The notes beneath the pieces were generated by a model. The model saw only the letters and a list, made by a program, of their open reading frames with translations, made no database searches and had not been told where the DNA came from. The translations under genes and the position numbers were made by a program. Shown in pieces: positions 8,598 to 17,522 of a stretch of DNA of 64,000 nt. The stretch covers positions 372,001 through 436,000 of the forward strand of contig NZ_JAEVLS010000004.1 in assembly GCF_016801985.1 (NCBI RefSeq), in the 5' to 3' direction. Each line of letters opens with the position of its first letter. Position 1 is the first letter of the stretch. The DNA comes from Steroidobacter gossypii. Its GTDB lineage: Bacteria; Pseudomonadota; Gammaproteobacteria; Steroidobacterales; Steroidobacteraceae.

Positions 8598-9305
8598 TCA
8601 GAGCAAGCACTGGTTCTTTCGTTGCACGAGCGAGTAGATGTGCCCGAGCGAGGCCAGCATCGTATAGAGGGGCGCGAGCCAGTCGAGCGCATGCAGCTCT
8701 GCAACGCTCTCGCCGGGCAAGCCTTTCAGCCGCTCTTCATCGATGCTGTACAACCCTTCGACCCGCTGCTTCCGTCGATCCACAAACTCGATTTCCAGGC
8801 GCATCGGCCGGATCAATTCCAGAGCGAGCAACTTGCCCACGAAGCGCTCGGTCTGCTGCTCGCCTTCCAGCAGGGCGGCGAGCATTTGCTTCACCTGGCG
8901 CAGATAGCCGGTCTCGGCGCCGTGCTCGTCGAAAAGCAGCTCGCCATGCGTCTGCGTGACCGCGACATTCTGCGTATCGATGCAGACGACTTTGTCCTGA
9001 TCGTTGGCGCCGTCGCCCAGGAAGAACGGCTGGCGGGTCACCTGCAGCGGCACATAGATGGCGTCCCAACGGCCCTGTTGCCAGAACAGATTCTCGTGCT
9101 TGTCGAAGCCGAACAGAGCGATGCAGCTGAAACGCCCGGTGGCGGCGTTCTTGGTCAGCACGATGGGATATTGCACGCATAGCTTCAGGAACTCGCCCAG
9201 CACCACCGGCAGCATGTTGAGCTGCGCCGCTTGAGCCAGCACCTGCGCCTGGTCCACGCGCAGTTGTCGATGAGCTGCGCTGTTGAGCGCGACCAATCTG
9301 TTCAT
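8598..9305 (-). CDS. SapC family protein
   Basis: A 235-residue SapC-family protein. The N-terminal part (LVALNSAAHRQLRV, then VVLGEFLKLCVQYPIVLTKN) and the central GYLRQVKQMLAALLEGE segment are typical. SapC was first linked to surface-array secretion in Campylobacter, but in Xanthomonas/Caulobacter-type genomes its homologues sit beside flavin-dependent halogenases and TonB receptors and have no proven role. No signal peptide or membrane helix is visible, so it looks cytoplasmic. It lies 3 nt from both neighbouring genes. Confidence 0.85.
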   Translation of the reverse strand: MNRLVALNSAAHRQLRVDQAQVLAQAAQLNMLPVVLGEFLKLCVQYPIVLTKNAATGRFSCIALFGFDKHENLFWQQGRWDAIYVPLQVTRQPFFLGDGANDQDKVVCIDTQNVAVTQTHGELLFDEHGAETGYLRQVKQMLAALLEGEQQTERFVGKLLALELIRPMRLEIEFVDRRKQRVEGLYSIDEERLKGLPGESVAELHALDWLAPLYTMLASLGHIYSLVQRKNQCLL

Positions 9306-9308
9306 GCG

Positions 9309-10847
9309 CTACACGGTCTGAAAGCCATACTGTTGCACCTTGCGCAGCAGCTCCCGATGTTTCGGCAAAGTCGCCAGCGCTTGCTGGATGACCCGATCGT
9401 TCTGCTGGAATTGCTCCCGCGCCCGATCCGCCTGCCTCATGGTATGGGCATGCCAACGAGTCTCGGTGCGAAAGCCCATGCCATACAGCACATATTGATA
9501 GCTGGCCGCCGGGAACACTTCCTTGTTGCTGGTGAAATCGTGATCGCCGGGCGGACAGTACCGCCACAGCTGGAGCTGCTCCTGCAGGCCGTCTGGCACG
9601 CTGGCGGCGGTTCGATTGTCGCGCCAGAACGGCTCGTCGCGCTGGCTGAGCAGATAATGCAGCTTCAGAAAGTCGATGATGCGATCCCAGCGATATGCGA
9701 ATGTCTGGTTGAAGCGCCTGGCGAGCACATCCATGACCTCGCGACACGGGGGCAGTTGTTCGGTGATCATCTCGGCAGCCAACTCCACCAACACCAGCGC
9801 CGAGGCTTCGAGCGGCTCGAGGAAACCGCCGGAGAGCCCCACGGCCACGCAGTTGTTCTGCCAGAACAGGCGTCGATGACCGGAGCGAATCGGGATGCGT
9901 CGGACGCTGAGCGCCTCGAGCTTCGGCCCGACGTATTCTCGCAGCGTGGACAGGGCGGCTTCGTGGTCCGTATGGCGACTGGAATAGACGTAACCTACGC
10001 CGCGTCGGGATTGTAGTCCGATATCCCAGATCCACCCGGCCGCCTGCGCCGTCGAGATCGTATGACATGCAACGGGTGCATCGGTATCGTCATACGGGAC
10101 CTGAACCGCAAGCGCGTTGTCCACGAACAGCACGTCGCTACGATCGATGAACGGCACGCCGAAATGTTTGCCGATCAGCAACGCCGAGAACCCGGTGCAG
10201 TCAACGAAGAGTTCGCCGCCGATTGCGCCGTTCGCGGCGGTCGCCACGGATGTGATATCGCCATTCGGCGCAGCGTTGACGGCTGTGACATCGTCCAACA
10301 CATGCCGCACACCGAGCTGCTCGACGCAATGTCGTTGTAGCAGCTCAGCGAACTTGCCCGCGTTCAAGTGATAGGCATAGTTGGCCACGCCAGCGTACTC
10401 GGGCGTGGTGATGAGCTTTGGCGCCAGCCCGTGCTCACACACCGCTTCCTGGAAGCAGACCGCCGACGAGAACGACCGCCCGCTCGAGTCCTGATGCCAG
10501 TAAGGAGCCAGGTTGATCTTGGGAAAACCCTGCGGCAACACCAGCGGGTGATAGTAAAAATCCTCCGCGCCGCCGTTCACCCAGCGTGCAAACTTCGCTC
10601 CCTGCTTGAACGCCGCGTCACATTCGCGGATGAACTGCGTCTCGGCGATACCGATCTTGCGCAATGTATTCCTCATCGTCGGCCACGTGCCCTCTCCCAC
10701 GCCGATCGTCGGTATCGACGGCGATTCGATGAGGGTCACGCGCACGCCGCCGGATTTGGTGTTGTGCCCGGCGGCGATGCGCGCGGCGGTGATCCAGCCT
10801 GCAGTGCCTCCTCCAACGACGACGACTGACTGGACGGGTGTCACCAT
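9309..10847 (-). CDS. Flavin-dependent tryptophan-halogenase-family enzyme
   Basis: A 512-residue protein of the tryptophan halogenase family. The FAD-binding GGGTAG is at 12-17 (VVVVGGGTAGWITAARIA), the catalytic lysine is probably Lys81 in AAFKQGAKF, and the halogenase motif is WIWDIG at 272-277 (the family's WxWxI, with Gly in place of the usual Pro). These enzymes use FADH2, O2 and halide to halogenate aromatic rings. The receptor-linked subgroup in plant-associated bacteria has few known substrates. The gene lies 4 nt after the TonB receptor stop, within a six-gene operon. Confidence 0.9.
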   Translation of the reverse strand: MVTPVQSVVVVGGGTAGWITAARIAAGHNTKSGGVRVTLIESPSIPTIGVGEGTWPTMRNTLRKIGIAETQFIRECDAAFKQGAKFARWVNGGAEDFYYHPLVLPQGFPKINLAPYWHQDSSGRSFSSAVCFQEAVCEHGLAPKLITTPEYAGVANYAYHLNAGKFAELLQRHCVEQLGVRHVLDDVTAVNAAPNGDITSVATAANGAIGGELFVDCTGFSALLIGKHFGVPFIDRSDVLFVDNALAVQVPYDDTDAPVACHTISTAQAAGWIWDIGLQSRRGVGYVYSSRHTDHEAALSTLREYVGPKLEALSVRRIPIRSGHRRLFWQNNCVAVGLSGGFLEPLEASALVLVELAAEMITEQLPPCREVMDVLARRFNQTFAYRWDRIIDFLKLHYLLSQRDEPFWRDNRTAASVPDGLQEQLQLWRYCPPGDHDFTSNKEVFPAASYQYVLYGMGFRTETRWHAHTMRQADRAREQFQQNDRVIQQALATLPKHRELLRKVQQYGFQTV

Positions 10848-10851
10848 GGCC

Positions 10852-13800
10852 TCAGAACGTCGCGCGCACGCCTAGCGCCCAGCGCCGGCCGCTGTCTTCG
10901 GCCAGCAGGAAATGATTGCGGAACCGGCCGTGCTTGGTCACGACCTCCTCGGTCAGATTCAGTCCCTCGAAAAACACCGTGAGATGATCGTTGATGTCGT
11001 AGCTGCCGCTGATGTCCCATTGATAATAGTCGTCGACGAACACCACCCCGTCGCCATTGGTCTGGGTGAGCCGCTGCAGGAACTCCTCGCGCTCGTTGTA
11101 AGCGAGGCGCACCTGGTACGGGCCCTTCTCGAAAAAGGCGACCGCGTTCAGCGAGTCGCTCAATCCGGTGACGGCGAATGTTTGAGTGATGTCGGCCACG
11201 TCGAGCTCGGCGTCGCTGTCCACGAACGTCGCGTTCGCCATGATTCCAAAGCCGGACTCGCCGAACGTATGCAGCGCCGACAGCTCGAAGCCCGTGACCT
11301 TCGCGGTTTCGCCATTGCTCGGCAAGGTCACGGTAAAGACCGCCGGCGTGTCGGCAGGATCGGGATTGTTCACGTCGGTGCCGGTGGAGGGATCGAGCAG
11401 CAGTCCGCCGCCGGGCAGCTCGAAGGTGCGATCCTCCGTGCCGGTGATGATGAAATTGGTCACGTCCTTCTGGAAATAGCCGGCGGCGACGTAACTGGAG
11501 GGGTTGTAGTACCACTCGAGCGACAGATCGATGTTGTCGGACTCGAACGGCACCAGCTCCGGGTTGCCGCTGGCGGCGGCCAGGTTGCCGCCCTGACGCG
11601 TGGTCACCAGCGTCGTCACTGGCGCCATGTTTTCCAGCGTCGGGCGCGTGATGGTCTGCGAGACGGCGAAGCGCGCAACCAAGGTATCCGTGATGTCGAG
11701 CTTCAGACTGAAGTTCGGCAACAACGCGTCGTAGTCCGACTCGGCCCCGATCGGGGTCGCAGGACCGAACGCGGCCAACATCTCGGTTGCATCCAGAATA
11801 TCCAGGCGAATCACCGGCGCTTGGGTGCCCTTGACCTTCACATCAGTGCTCTCATAGCGAGCGCCGGCGGTCGCGCTGATCGGCATTCCCGCGAGCTCGC
11901 CCGCGAAGTCCAGCTCGATATAGACCGCGCTGGTGTCTTCGTCCACGACGAAGGAGTTGTCGCGTCTCACCGCGTCGAAGCTGACGCCACTGACGCTCTC
12001 CAGATAGGCGAACTGCGCCTCGCCGTTGTGTCTCAGCCAGCGATGCGGCATTCGGCCGCTGCCACTCACGCCACTCAAGAAATCGTCGCCCGCGTTGAAC
12101 ACCCATTGATCCGTCATGGGCAGCGGACTGTCCGGATAGCCACAGAAGGTGCAGTGAATACCCACGCCTTCGTTGTCCCAGCGCTCCAGGGCTTTAGTCT
12201 CCTGCGACAGCATCGCGCCGAATCGCGCTCGCGTAAGCCCGCTCGTCTGGCCCTCGTTCCAGGTGGCGTCGATGCGGAATTGATCGATATCGTCTTCCAC
12301 TGCCCAGCCCCGGCGCAGCATCACATGCGCCCGGCTGTTGGACGTATCCAGATAATCGGACACGCCTGCGGGTGTCACCGCCGGGTTGTACGCGACACCG
12401 TCGATTTCCTGTTGGCCGCTGTAGATGTTGGGATTGGCGCTTTCGAATCCGCTTGCGTACGGCAGAATCTCGCCCGGCATCAGCTGCAAGCGCACGCGAT
12501 TGGCGTAGCCAATGAGCGAGAGCTGATCGCCGCCGCCGTTGTTGGGCTCGCGCTCGGCGTCCGACGTGTTCACATCGAAGGAAAGGTTCAGCGAATCGCT
12601 CACGTCCCAGCTGACGTTGAAGCCGTACGAAGCCGTCTCGGTCAGACGATCGAACTTCTTCGCATGCATGTCGGTGGCAAGGCCCACTTCCTGATACAGA
12701 TCGATGATCGTACCGTTCTCGTCCGTGACCACGTCCTCGAGATTGGGCGCCGTGAACCAGTGGCCGAAGGAAGTGGCGTCGGTCTCGATGTCGAAATCCG
12801 AGTACAGCGCGTCGGCGGTGACGCGGACGCTGTCGGAAGGAGCGAACTGCAGCACCAGGTTGCCGCCTTTGCGCGTGCGCTCCTCGAAAGTCACTTTGTG
12901 ATCGTAGTTGCGCGCCAGAAAGGTGTTGCCGCTCCACCCCGCGCCGCCGTTGATCTCGCTTTGCGGGATGTCGGTATTCTCCAGCCAGCCGTCGGTCTGC
13001 GCCTGGTTCAGTCGCGTCTGGCGCTCCTGATACGACAACGCCAGCAGCACGCCGAAGCGGTCCTCGGCGAAGGTATCGGAGATCAGAAGAGACGCCTGCG
13101 GCGTGGTGTGCTCGCTGTTTTCGTCATGCAGCTCCTTGATGCTGCCTGCGATCCTGAATTCGCCGATGTCGAGCGGTCGCGCCGTGGTGATGTTCACCGT
13201 CGAACCGATGCCGCCGGATTGCATGCTCGCGGTCGAAGTCTTATGCACCACGATGCCGCTCACCAACTCGGAGGCGAGCGTGTCGAAGCTGAAGCCGCGC
13301 GACAGATCTTCGGATGCGATCTGCCGGCCGTTCACCAGGACAGTGTTGAACTCCGGACCGAAGCCACGCACCGTGATGGCCTGGCCTTCGCCGCCGGAGC
13401 GGTCGATGGAAACGCCGCTGATGCGTTGAAGCGATTCGGCGAGATTGGTGTCCGGAAATTTGCCGATATCTTCCGAGGAGATCGCGTCGACGACGCCACC
13501 GGCTTCGCGTTTCATGTCCCTGGATCGGGTCAAGCTCGCGCGAATGCCCGTGACGGTGACCTCTTCGATCACGCCCTGCTCGACTTCCTCTGCCAGCCCC
13601 TCGCGCGCGCCAAAAGCGGCGGCCATGAAGGTCATGAGCGCCCGTGACCATTTGTTTCTGTGCACGATCCCCGACTCCCCCGCATGCTCCGTGACGATGG
13701 AGAGCCGACCGTTCGAGTTGAGCGCCATGGTGACCGGGGTGTTCTCGAGCAGGCGTGCGATGGCCTCCTCGATCGAATACACCCCGACCAGCCGGTTGGC

Positions 13801-14091
13801 CGTGATCTCGCTGACTTTCTCATAAGGAAAGATCAGCGTGAGATCGGCCTGTTCGGCCAAGGCAGTCAACGCCAGGTCGGCTCGCTGCCGAGGGATGTCG
13901 AAATAAACCACTTCGTCGAGCCTGCCGGCCCACGCCGGCACAGCGGGACTGGCAAGCAGCCCCGCGGCCAGCAGGGCTCGCAGCAATTTCGCATCGGCCT
14001 CGGGTGCGAATTTTTTCCTCGCACGCTCAAGGGACGATTGCCGCGCGGTTTTCCTCCATAGGCGCCGGCGGTTCCCGAACTTGCAGCGCAT
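10852..14091 (-). CDS. TonB-dependent receptor with N-terminal STN signalling domain
   Basis: A 1079-residue outer-membrane receptor of the large Xanthomonas/Caulobacter type. After an unusually long N-terminus (hydrophobic signal core near residues 39-55) comes an STN domain (about 63-132: YFDIPRQRADLALTALAEQA), a TonB-box-like EEVTVTG, a plug (SLQRISGVSIDRSGGEG, ITVRGFGPEFNTVLVNGRQI) and a beta-barrel ending in Phe (RWALGVRATF). STN domains pass ligand occupancy to a FecR protein; the FecR gene ends 3 nt upstream. It should import the substrate handled by the downstream halogenase operon. Confidence 0.92.
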   Translation of the reverse strand: MRCKFGNRRRLWRKTARQSSLERARKKFAPEADAKLLRALLAAGLLASPAVPAWAGRLDEVVYFDIPRQRADLALTALAEQADLTLIFPYEKVSEITANRLVGVYSIEEAIARLLENTPVTMALNSNGRLSIVTEHAGESGIVHRNKWSRALMTFMAAAFGAREGLAEEVEQGVIEEVTVTGIRASLTRSRDMKREAGGVVDAISSEDIGKFPDTNLAESLQRISGVSIDRSGGEGQAITVRGFGPEFNTVLVNGRQIASEDLSRGFSFDTLASELVSGIVVHKTSTASMQSGGIGSTVNITTARPLDIGEFRIAGSIKELHDENSEHTTPQASLLISDTFAEDRFGVLLALSYQERQTRLNQAQTDGWLENTDIPQSEINGGAGWSGNTFLARNYDHKVTFEERTRKGGNLVLQFAPSDSVRVTADALYSDFDIETDATSFGHWFTAPNLEDVVTDENGTIIDLYQEVGLATDMHAKKFDRLTETASYGFNVSWDVSDSLNLSFDVNTSDAEREPNNGGGDQLSLIGYANRVRLQLMPGEILPYASGFESANPNIYSGQQEIDGVAYNPAVTPAGVSDYLDTSNSRAHVMLRRGWAVEDDIDQFRIDATWNEGQTSGLTRARFGAMLSQETKALERWDNEGVGIHCTFCGYPDSPLPMTDQWVFNAGDDFLSGVSGSGRMPHRWLRHNGEAQFAYLESVSGVSFDAVRRDNSFVVDEDTSAVYIELDFAGELAGMPISATAGARYESTDVKVKGTQAPVIRLDILDATEMLAAFGPATPIGAESDYDALLPNFSLKLDITDTLVARFAVSQTITRPTLENMAPVTTLVTTRQGGNLAAASGNPELVPFESDNIDLSLEWYYNPSSYVAAGYFQKDVTNFIITGTEDRTFELPGGGLLLDPSTGTDVNNPDPADTPAVFTVTLPSNGETAKVTGFELSALHTFGESGFGIMANATFVDSDAELDVADITQTFAVTGLSDSLNAVAFFEKGPYQVRLAYNEREEFLQRLTQTNGDGVVFVDDYYQWDISGSYDINDHLTVFFEGLNLTEEVVTKHGRFRNHFLLAEDSGRRWALGVRATF

Positions 14092-14094
14092 GGC

Positions 14095-15111
14095 CTATGG
14101 CGCCTTCAGCAACACTCTTTCGGCGTCGAGCCGCTCGGAATCGATATTGAAATTCTCTTTCAGGGTGGCGAGCAGGCCGTCGACGTCACCGGCCTTGAAC
14201 AGCCCGCCGATGCGCAATTGTTTCAAACGCTCATCGGCAATCTCGAATTGGATCGGCGTGTAGCGACTCACCTCGGCGATCGCCACCGCCAGGGTCTCGC
14301 CCCGGAAAACCAAATTGCCCTGGCGCCAGGACAGCTCCGCCGACAACGCCGAGTCGCTGACCTTGGAGATGGTCTCCCGATCGACACCGAGCAGCACTTT
14401 TTCACCCTTGGTGACGGTTCGTGGGGTGGTGGGCGCGGAGCCCGCGCGCTCGATGTCCTCGTCGACCACGACCGTGCCTTCGGTCACGATCAATTCGACC
14501 TGCGCGTCATCGATGATCTGAACATTGAACGCCGTGCCCACCGCACGCACCCGCTTCTGCCCGGCAATCACGCTCAGCGTGCGTCGAGGATCGTGCGCGA
14601 CCTCGATGCTCATTTCACCCCGCTGCAGCACCAGGACGCGCTGAACGGAGTTGTAAGTCACGTTCACCAGGCTGTTGGTGTTGAGGGTCAGCACCGATTG
14701 GTCGGGCAGCCGGACCGTCGAGCGCTCGCCGATGGCCGTTTCATACAAATGAGTGACCTCGGCGAACGTGGGATCCGCGGGCGCGCTCGGCGGCTCGGCC
14801 GAGTACTGCACGGCGAGCCAGCCAACAACAATGACCATGGCCAGCGAGGCTGCGATGGCGGAATGGCGCAACCTGCGCCGCTGACGTGGGTGAGCCGAAG
14901 GAAACAACTCGCTCAGGCGCGACAGAGTGTCCATCTTGTCCCACAAGGCCGCGAGCCGCAGCAGCGACCGGCGATGCTCCGGATGTTGCGAGAGCCAGGC
15001 TTGGAGCTCCTGCTGCTCGGCGGCCGACAAGCCTCGATCCAGTTTCGCGAGCCACTCGCTCGCCTCGTCGACGTTGCGCTTCTGGGGTGGCAATGGATAA
15101 ACGTTGGTCAC
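14095..15111 (-). CDS. FecR-type anti-sigma/transmembrane sensor
   Basis: A 338-residue FecR protein. The N-terminal DUF4880 segment (EASEWLAKLDRGLSAAEQQE) binds sigma, a membrane helix follows near 90-107 (AIAASLAMVIVVGWLAV), then the periplasmic FecR domain and a C-terminal STN-like segment (LVFRGETLAVAIAEVSRYTP). The GTG at 15111 is chosen because it overlaps the sigma stop as GTGA and gives the normal N-terminus; the longer in-frame extension to 15204 lies inside the sigma gene. It relays receptor signals to the sigma factor and precedes the receptor gene by 3 nt. Confidence 0.9.
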   Translation of the reverse strand: MTNVYPLPPQKRNVDEASEWLAKLDRGLSAAEQQELQAWLSQHPEHRRSLLRLAALWDKMDTLSRLSELFPSAHPRQRRRLRHSAIAASLAMVIVVGWLAVQYSAEPPSAPADPTFAEVTHLYETAIGERSTVRLPDQSVLTLNTNSLVNVTYNSVQRVLVLQRGEMSIEVAHDPRRTLSVIAGQKRVRAVGTAFNVQIIDDAQVELIVTEGTVVVDEDIERAGSAPTTPRTVTKGEKVLLGVDRETISKVSDSALSAELSWRQGNLVFRGETLAVAIAEVSRYTPIQFEIADERLKQLRIGGLFKAGDVDGLLATLKENFNIDSERLDAERVLLKAP

Positions 15112-15689
15112 TGTTGGCCCCTTTCGCGCGCACGTTTTCGCCTGCGCTGTTCGAGGTCGGCGACCTCCCCGGGCTCGGTTCGCTCGGCGACAAAAGAGCT
15201 GCAACGCTTGATTCCGTACGCGATATGCTTCTCCACGGTGCTCTCGCTGATGTCGAGCGCTCGCGCAATCTCCTTTTGCGAGTAGCCATACACCTTACGC
15301 AATACGAACACGCGGCGGCATTGCAGCGGCAGCTGCTGCACGGCTTCGCAAAAAATCTCGAACTCCTGCTTCGCCGCCAGCTGATCGTAAACATCGCGTC
15401 CGACCTGCGACAGATCGGCCTCGCCGTCTTCGTCATCGTTGTCCGGCAGATGGACGGTGCAGCGCGAGGCGCTGCTTTTGATGTGATCGAGCGCCAGATT
15501 GCGAGCAGTCCGATAAAGGAACGAGCGCGGATGCCGGATGTCGCTCACCCGATCGAACTGGCACACCCGAACGTAGGTTTCCTGAACGATGTCTTCGATC
15601 TCCGGCGGCGGCACGATCCTGGACACCGCTCGCGCCAGTCGGCGCCGAAGCGCGACGAAGAGTTCCAACAGCTTGTGTTCGTTCGACAT
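15108..15689 (-). CDS. FecI-type ECF sigma factor
   Basis: A 193-residue ECF sigma factor from the ATG at 15689, which has a GGCAGG-type ribosome site; a start at 15773 would add 28 residues. Region 2 is seen in EIEDIVQETYVRVCQ and HPRSFLYRTARNLALDHIKS, and region 4 in QLPLQCRRVFVLRKVYGYSQKEIA with DISESTVEKH as the recognition helix-turn-helix. It is the first gene of the operon reading to 7899 and is coupled to FecR by GTGA. It should direct RNA polymerase to the receptor operon on ligand binding. Confidence 0.9.
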   Translation of the reverse strand: MSNEHKLLELFVALRRRLARAVSRIVPPPEIEDIVQETYVRVCQFDRVSDIRHPRSFLYRTARNLALDHIKSSASRCTVHLPDNDDEDGEADLSQVGRDVYDQLAAKQEFEIFCEAVQQLPLQCRRVFVLRKVYGYSQKEIARALDISESTVEKHIAYGIKRCSSFVAERTEPGEVADLEQRRRKRARERGQQ

Positions 15690-15840
15690 GTAACCTGCCG
15701 AATTGTCTGTGATATACACAGGAACACACGCGTCCATGCCAGCTGTGACACGACTCCGTGTGGGTGCGCCCATTCCTCGATCCCCCGGGCGCTGGGTGCA
15801 TTGTTAATCGTCCGCTCAGCCGAGAGCAAGACGACGCCGG

Positions 15841-16168
15841 CTAATAGCCGACCGCCTTGTCGCGCTCGTTGCGCCCATCGCTCGCCGACGACCGACGCTG
15901 GTTCGGTCCGACCAGGTGGGCGTCGCTCTGGATCAAACCGAACATGTTGAGCAGGCCGGCCTTGGAAGAAAAATCATCCATTTCGTGTTGGGCCAGAACC
16001 CCAACGAGCGCGATAACTGAAATAGCCGACACTGGACTGAGCGATCATGCGTAGTCGCGCTCAGGCGCGGTCTTAGCGCCTACGCAGGCTCGACAATCCC
16101 TGCTGGTTGGCCTCAGGCGCTTTGCCCGTCTTCCACCGCGCGCCATGAGGGGCGGTCGGATATTTCAT
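15841..16168 (-). other. Two possible small peptides upstream of the sigma gene
   Basis: One open frame at 16168-16073 encodes 31 residues (MKYPTAPHGARWKTGKAPEA, then an Arg-rich end) and has a good GGGGAG ribosome site 4-5 nt before its ATG. A second, GTG-started frame at 16032-15841 encodes 63 residues, with no clear ribosome site. I recognise neither. They may be short genes or chance; no other gene is visible between 15690 and 16196. Confidence 0.3.
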
Positions 16169-16196
16169 TTTTCTCCCCGGCTGCACAATGTCCGCC

Positions 16197-16302
16197 GTCG
16201 AGTAAGGGCATACCCGTCGAAAGACGGCGACGCAAAGCCTCCGGTCCTCGGATGCCGCTGCAGAAGCAGCCGCATCACGGATAGCGGGGTTGCCGCTTCG
16301 AA
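16197..16302 (+). promoter_or_regulatory. c-di-GMP-I (GEMM) riboswitch
   Basis: The aptamer is recognisable by AAGGGCATACC (16204-16214), the hairpin CGTC-GAAA-GACG (16215-16226) with its GNRA loop, the invariant GCGACGCAAAGCCTCCGG (16227-16244) and, after a variable stem, ATAGCGGGGTTGCC (16281-16294) as loop receptor and 3' strand. Order and spacing match the GEMM-I class, which binds cyclic di-GMP. A CGAACCGC/GCGGTTCG hairpin (16298-16315) follows and may belong to the expression platform. About 160 nt of leader separate it from the gene at 16462. Confidence 0.9.
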
Positions 16303-16461
16303 CCGCTTGCGGTTCGTGGCGTGAAGTGCAGGACAGCGACCCGCGTCTCCAGCGCCGGCTCCGCAACGCCAGCTTCCCTTGCCAGACACAGGAACCCGCA
16401 CCGCCCGCGAACACCGCGTGGCGCGGGCTGGCATCGAAGACTGAGCTTGCTGGAGTCCATC

Positions 16462-17367
16462 ATGCGCATCGCTACCTCGTTCGTGGCTGTTCTCGCCGCT
16501 TACGCTTGTTTCGCCACTACCGCCCAGGCCCAGAGCGTCAATCAGCCGCCCACCATCAGCGGCTCGCCGGCCACCGCGGTCTACACCAACACCACTTATG
16601 AGTTCCGTCCTACGGCGCGCGATCCGGAAGGCCGCACCCTGCGCTTCTCGATCGTGAACAAGCCGGGCTGGGCCGCATTCAGCCCGAACAGCGGCGCTTT
16701 GGTGGGTTATCCGAAGTCGGCGGGCAGCTGGAGCAACATTCGGATTCGCGTGACCGATGGCGTGAATGTCGCGACGCTGCCTGCTTTCTCGATCACTGCG
16801 TCGGTGCGTGGCACGACGACGACTGCGAATCGCGCTCCCACGATCTCCGGCACGCCGATTCGCTCCGTCAGCGCCGGCAGCTCCTACAGCTTCCGCCCTA
16901 CGGCCAGCGATGCTGACGGCAACACGCTTGCCTTCTCGATCGCGAATCGTCCGAGCTGGGCGACGTTCAACACCGTCACCGGCCAGCTTTCCGGCACGCC
17001 GACGGCCGCGCAGGTCGGCTCCTACGGCAACATCACCATCAGCGCGAGCGATGGCCGCGCCAGCGCAACTTTGCCGGCATTCTCGATCGCGGTGGTGGAC
17101 GTGTCGAGCGGTGGCGCCCAGTTGTCCTGGACGCCGCCCACTCAGAACACCGATGGCAGCACGCTGACCAATCTCGCCGGCTATCGCATCTCCTACGGCA
17201 CCTCGCCGCAGGCCATGACGCAGACGGTGCAACTGGCGAACGCGGGCATGACGCGCTACACCTTCGACAATCTCTCTCCCGGCACTTATTACTTCGCGGT
17301 GCGCGCTTACACCTCGAACGGCACGGAGAGCAGCAACTCGAATCTGTACAGCAAGGTGGTGCAGTGA
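16462..17367 (+). CDS. Secreted protein with two Ig/cadherin-like domains and a fibronectin type III domain
   Basis: A 301-residue exported protein. The signal peptide spans residues 1-24 (ending ATTAQAQ). Two homologous putative-Ig repeats follow (about 28-118 and 122-208; RAPTISGTPIRSVSAGSSYS, TGQLSGTPTAAQVGSYGNI), then a fibronectin type III domain (about 215-301) ending at the last residue. The ATG at 16462 has GGAG 7-8 nt upstream; longer in-frame starts lack a signal peptide. The c-di-GMP riboswitch in its leader suggests a matrix or adhesion role switched with biofilm state. No membrane anchor or type I secretion repeat is visible. Confidence 0.85.
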   Translation: MRIATSFVAVLAAYACFATTAQAQSVNQPPTISGSPATAVYTNTTYEFRPTARDPEGRTLRFSIVNKPGWAAFSPNSGALVGYPKSAGSWSNIRIRVTDGVNVATLPAFSITASVRGTTTTANRAPTISGTPIRSVSAGSSYSFRPTASDADGNTLAFSIANRPSWATFNTVTGQLSGTPTAAQVGSYGNITISASDGRASATLPAFSIAVVDVSSGGAQLSWTPPTQNTDGSTLTNLAGYRISYGTSPQAMTQTVQLANAGMTRYTFDNLSPGTYYFAVRAYTSNGTESSNSNLYSKVVQ

Positions 17368-17421
17368 TCGTCGGACCGAAGTAAGACGCTACGTGAGCTT
17401 GGCCCACGTAGCGATCCAGAG

Positions 17422-17451
17422 ACGGCGATCGGGAAACCGATCGCCGTTTTT
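17422..17451 (+). terminator. Rho-independent terminator after the Ig/Fn3 gene
   Basis: A perfect 11-bp stem (ACGGCGATCGG / CCGATCGCCGT) with a GAAA loop runs into TTTTT. A second, 9-bp hairpin (CGCTACGTG / CACGTAGCG, 17387-17413) precedes it. Confidence 0.93.
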
Positions 17452-17522
17452 CTATCTGCTGTCGACAGGAGAACTTCAAGCGTCCCGCCAGCAGGTCGAC
17501 ATCGATCTCACGACTCGGGAAA

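Noticed and set aside
10912-13647. 911-codon open frame on the plus strand
   Set aside because: It lies opposite the TonB receptor gene. Its Arg/His/Val/Gly-rich translation is typical of the shadow frame of a high-GC gene and has no domain.
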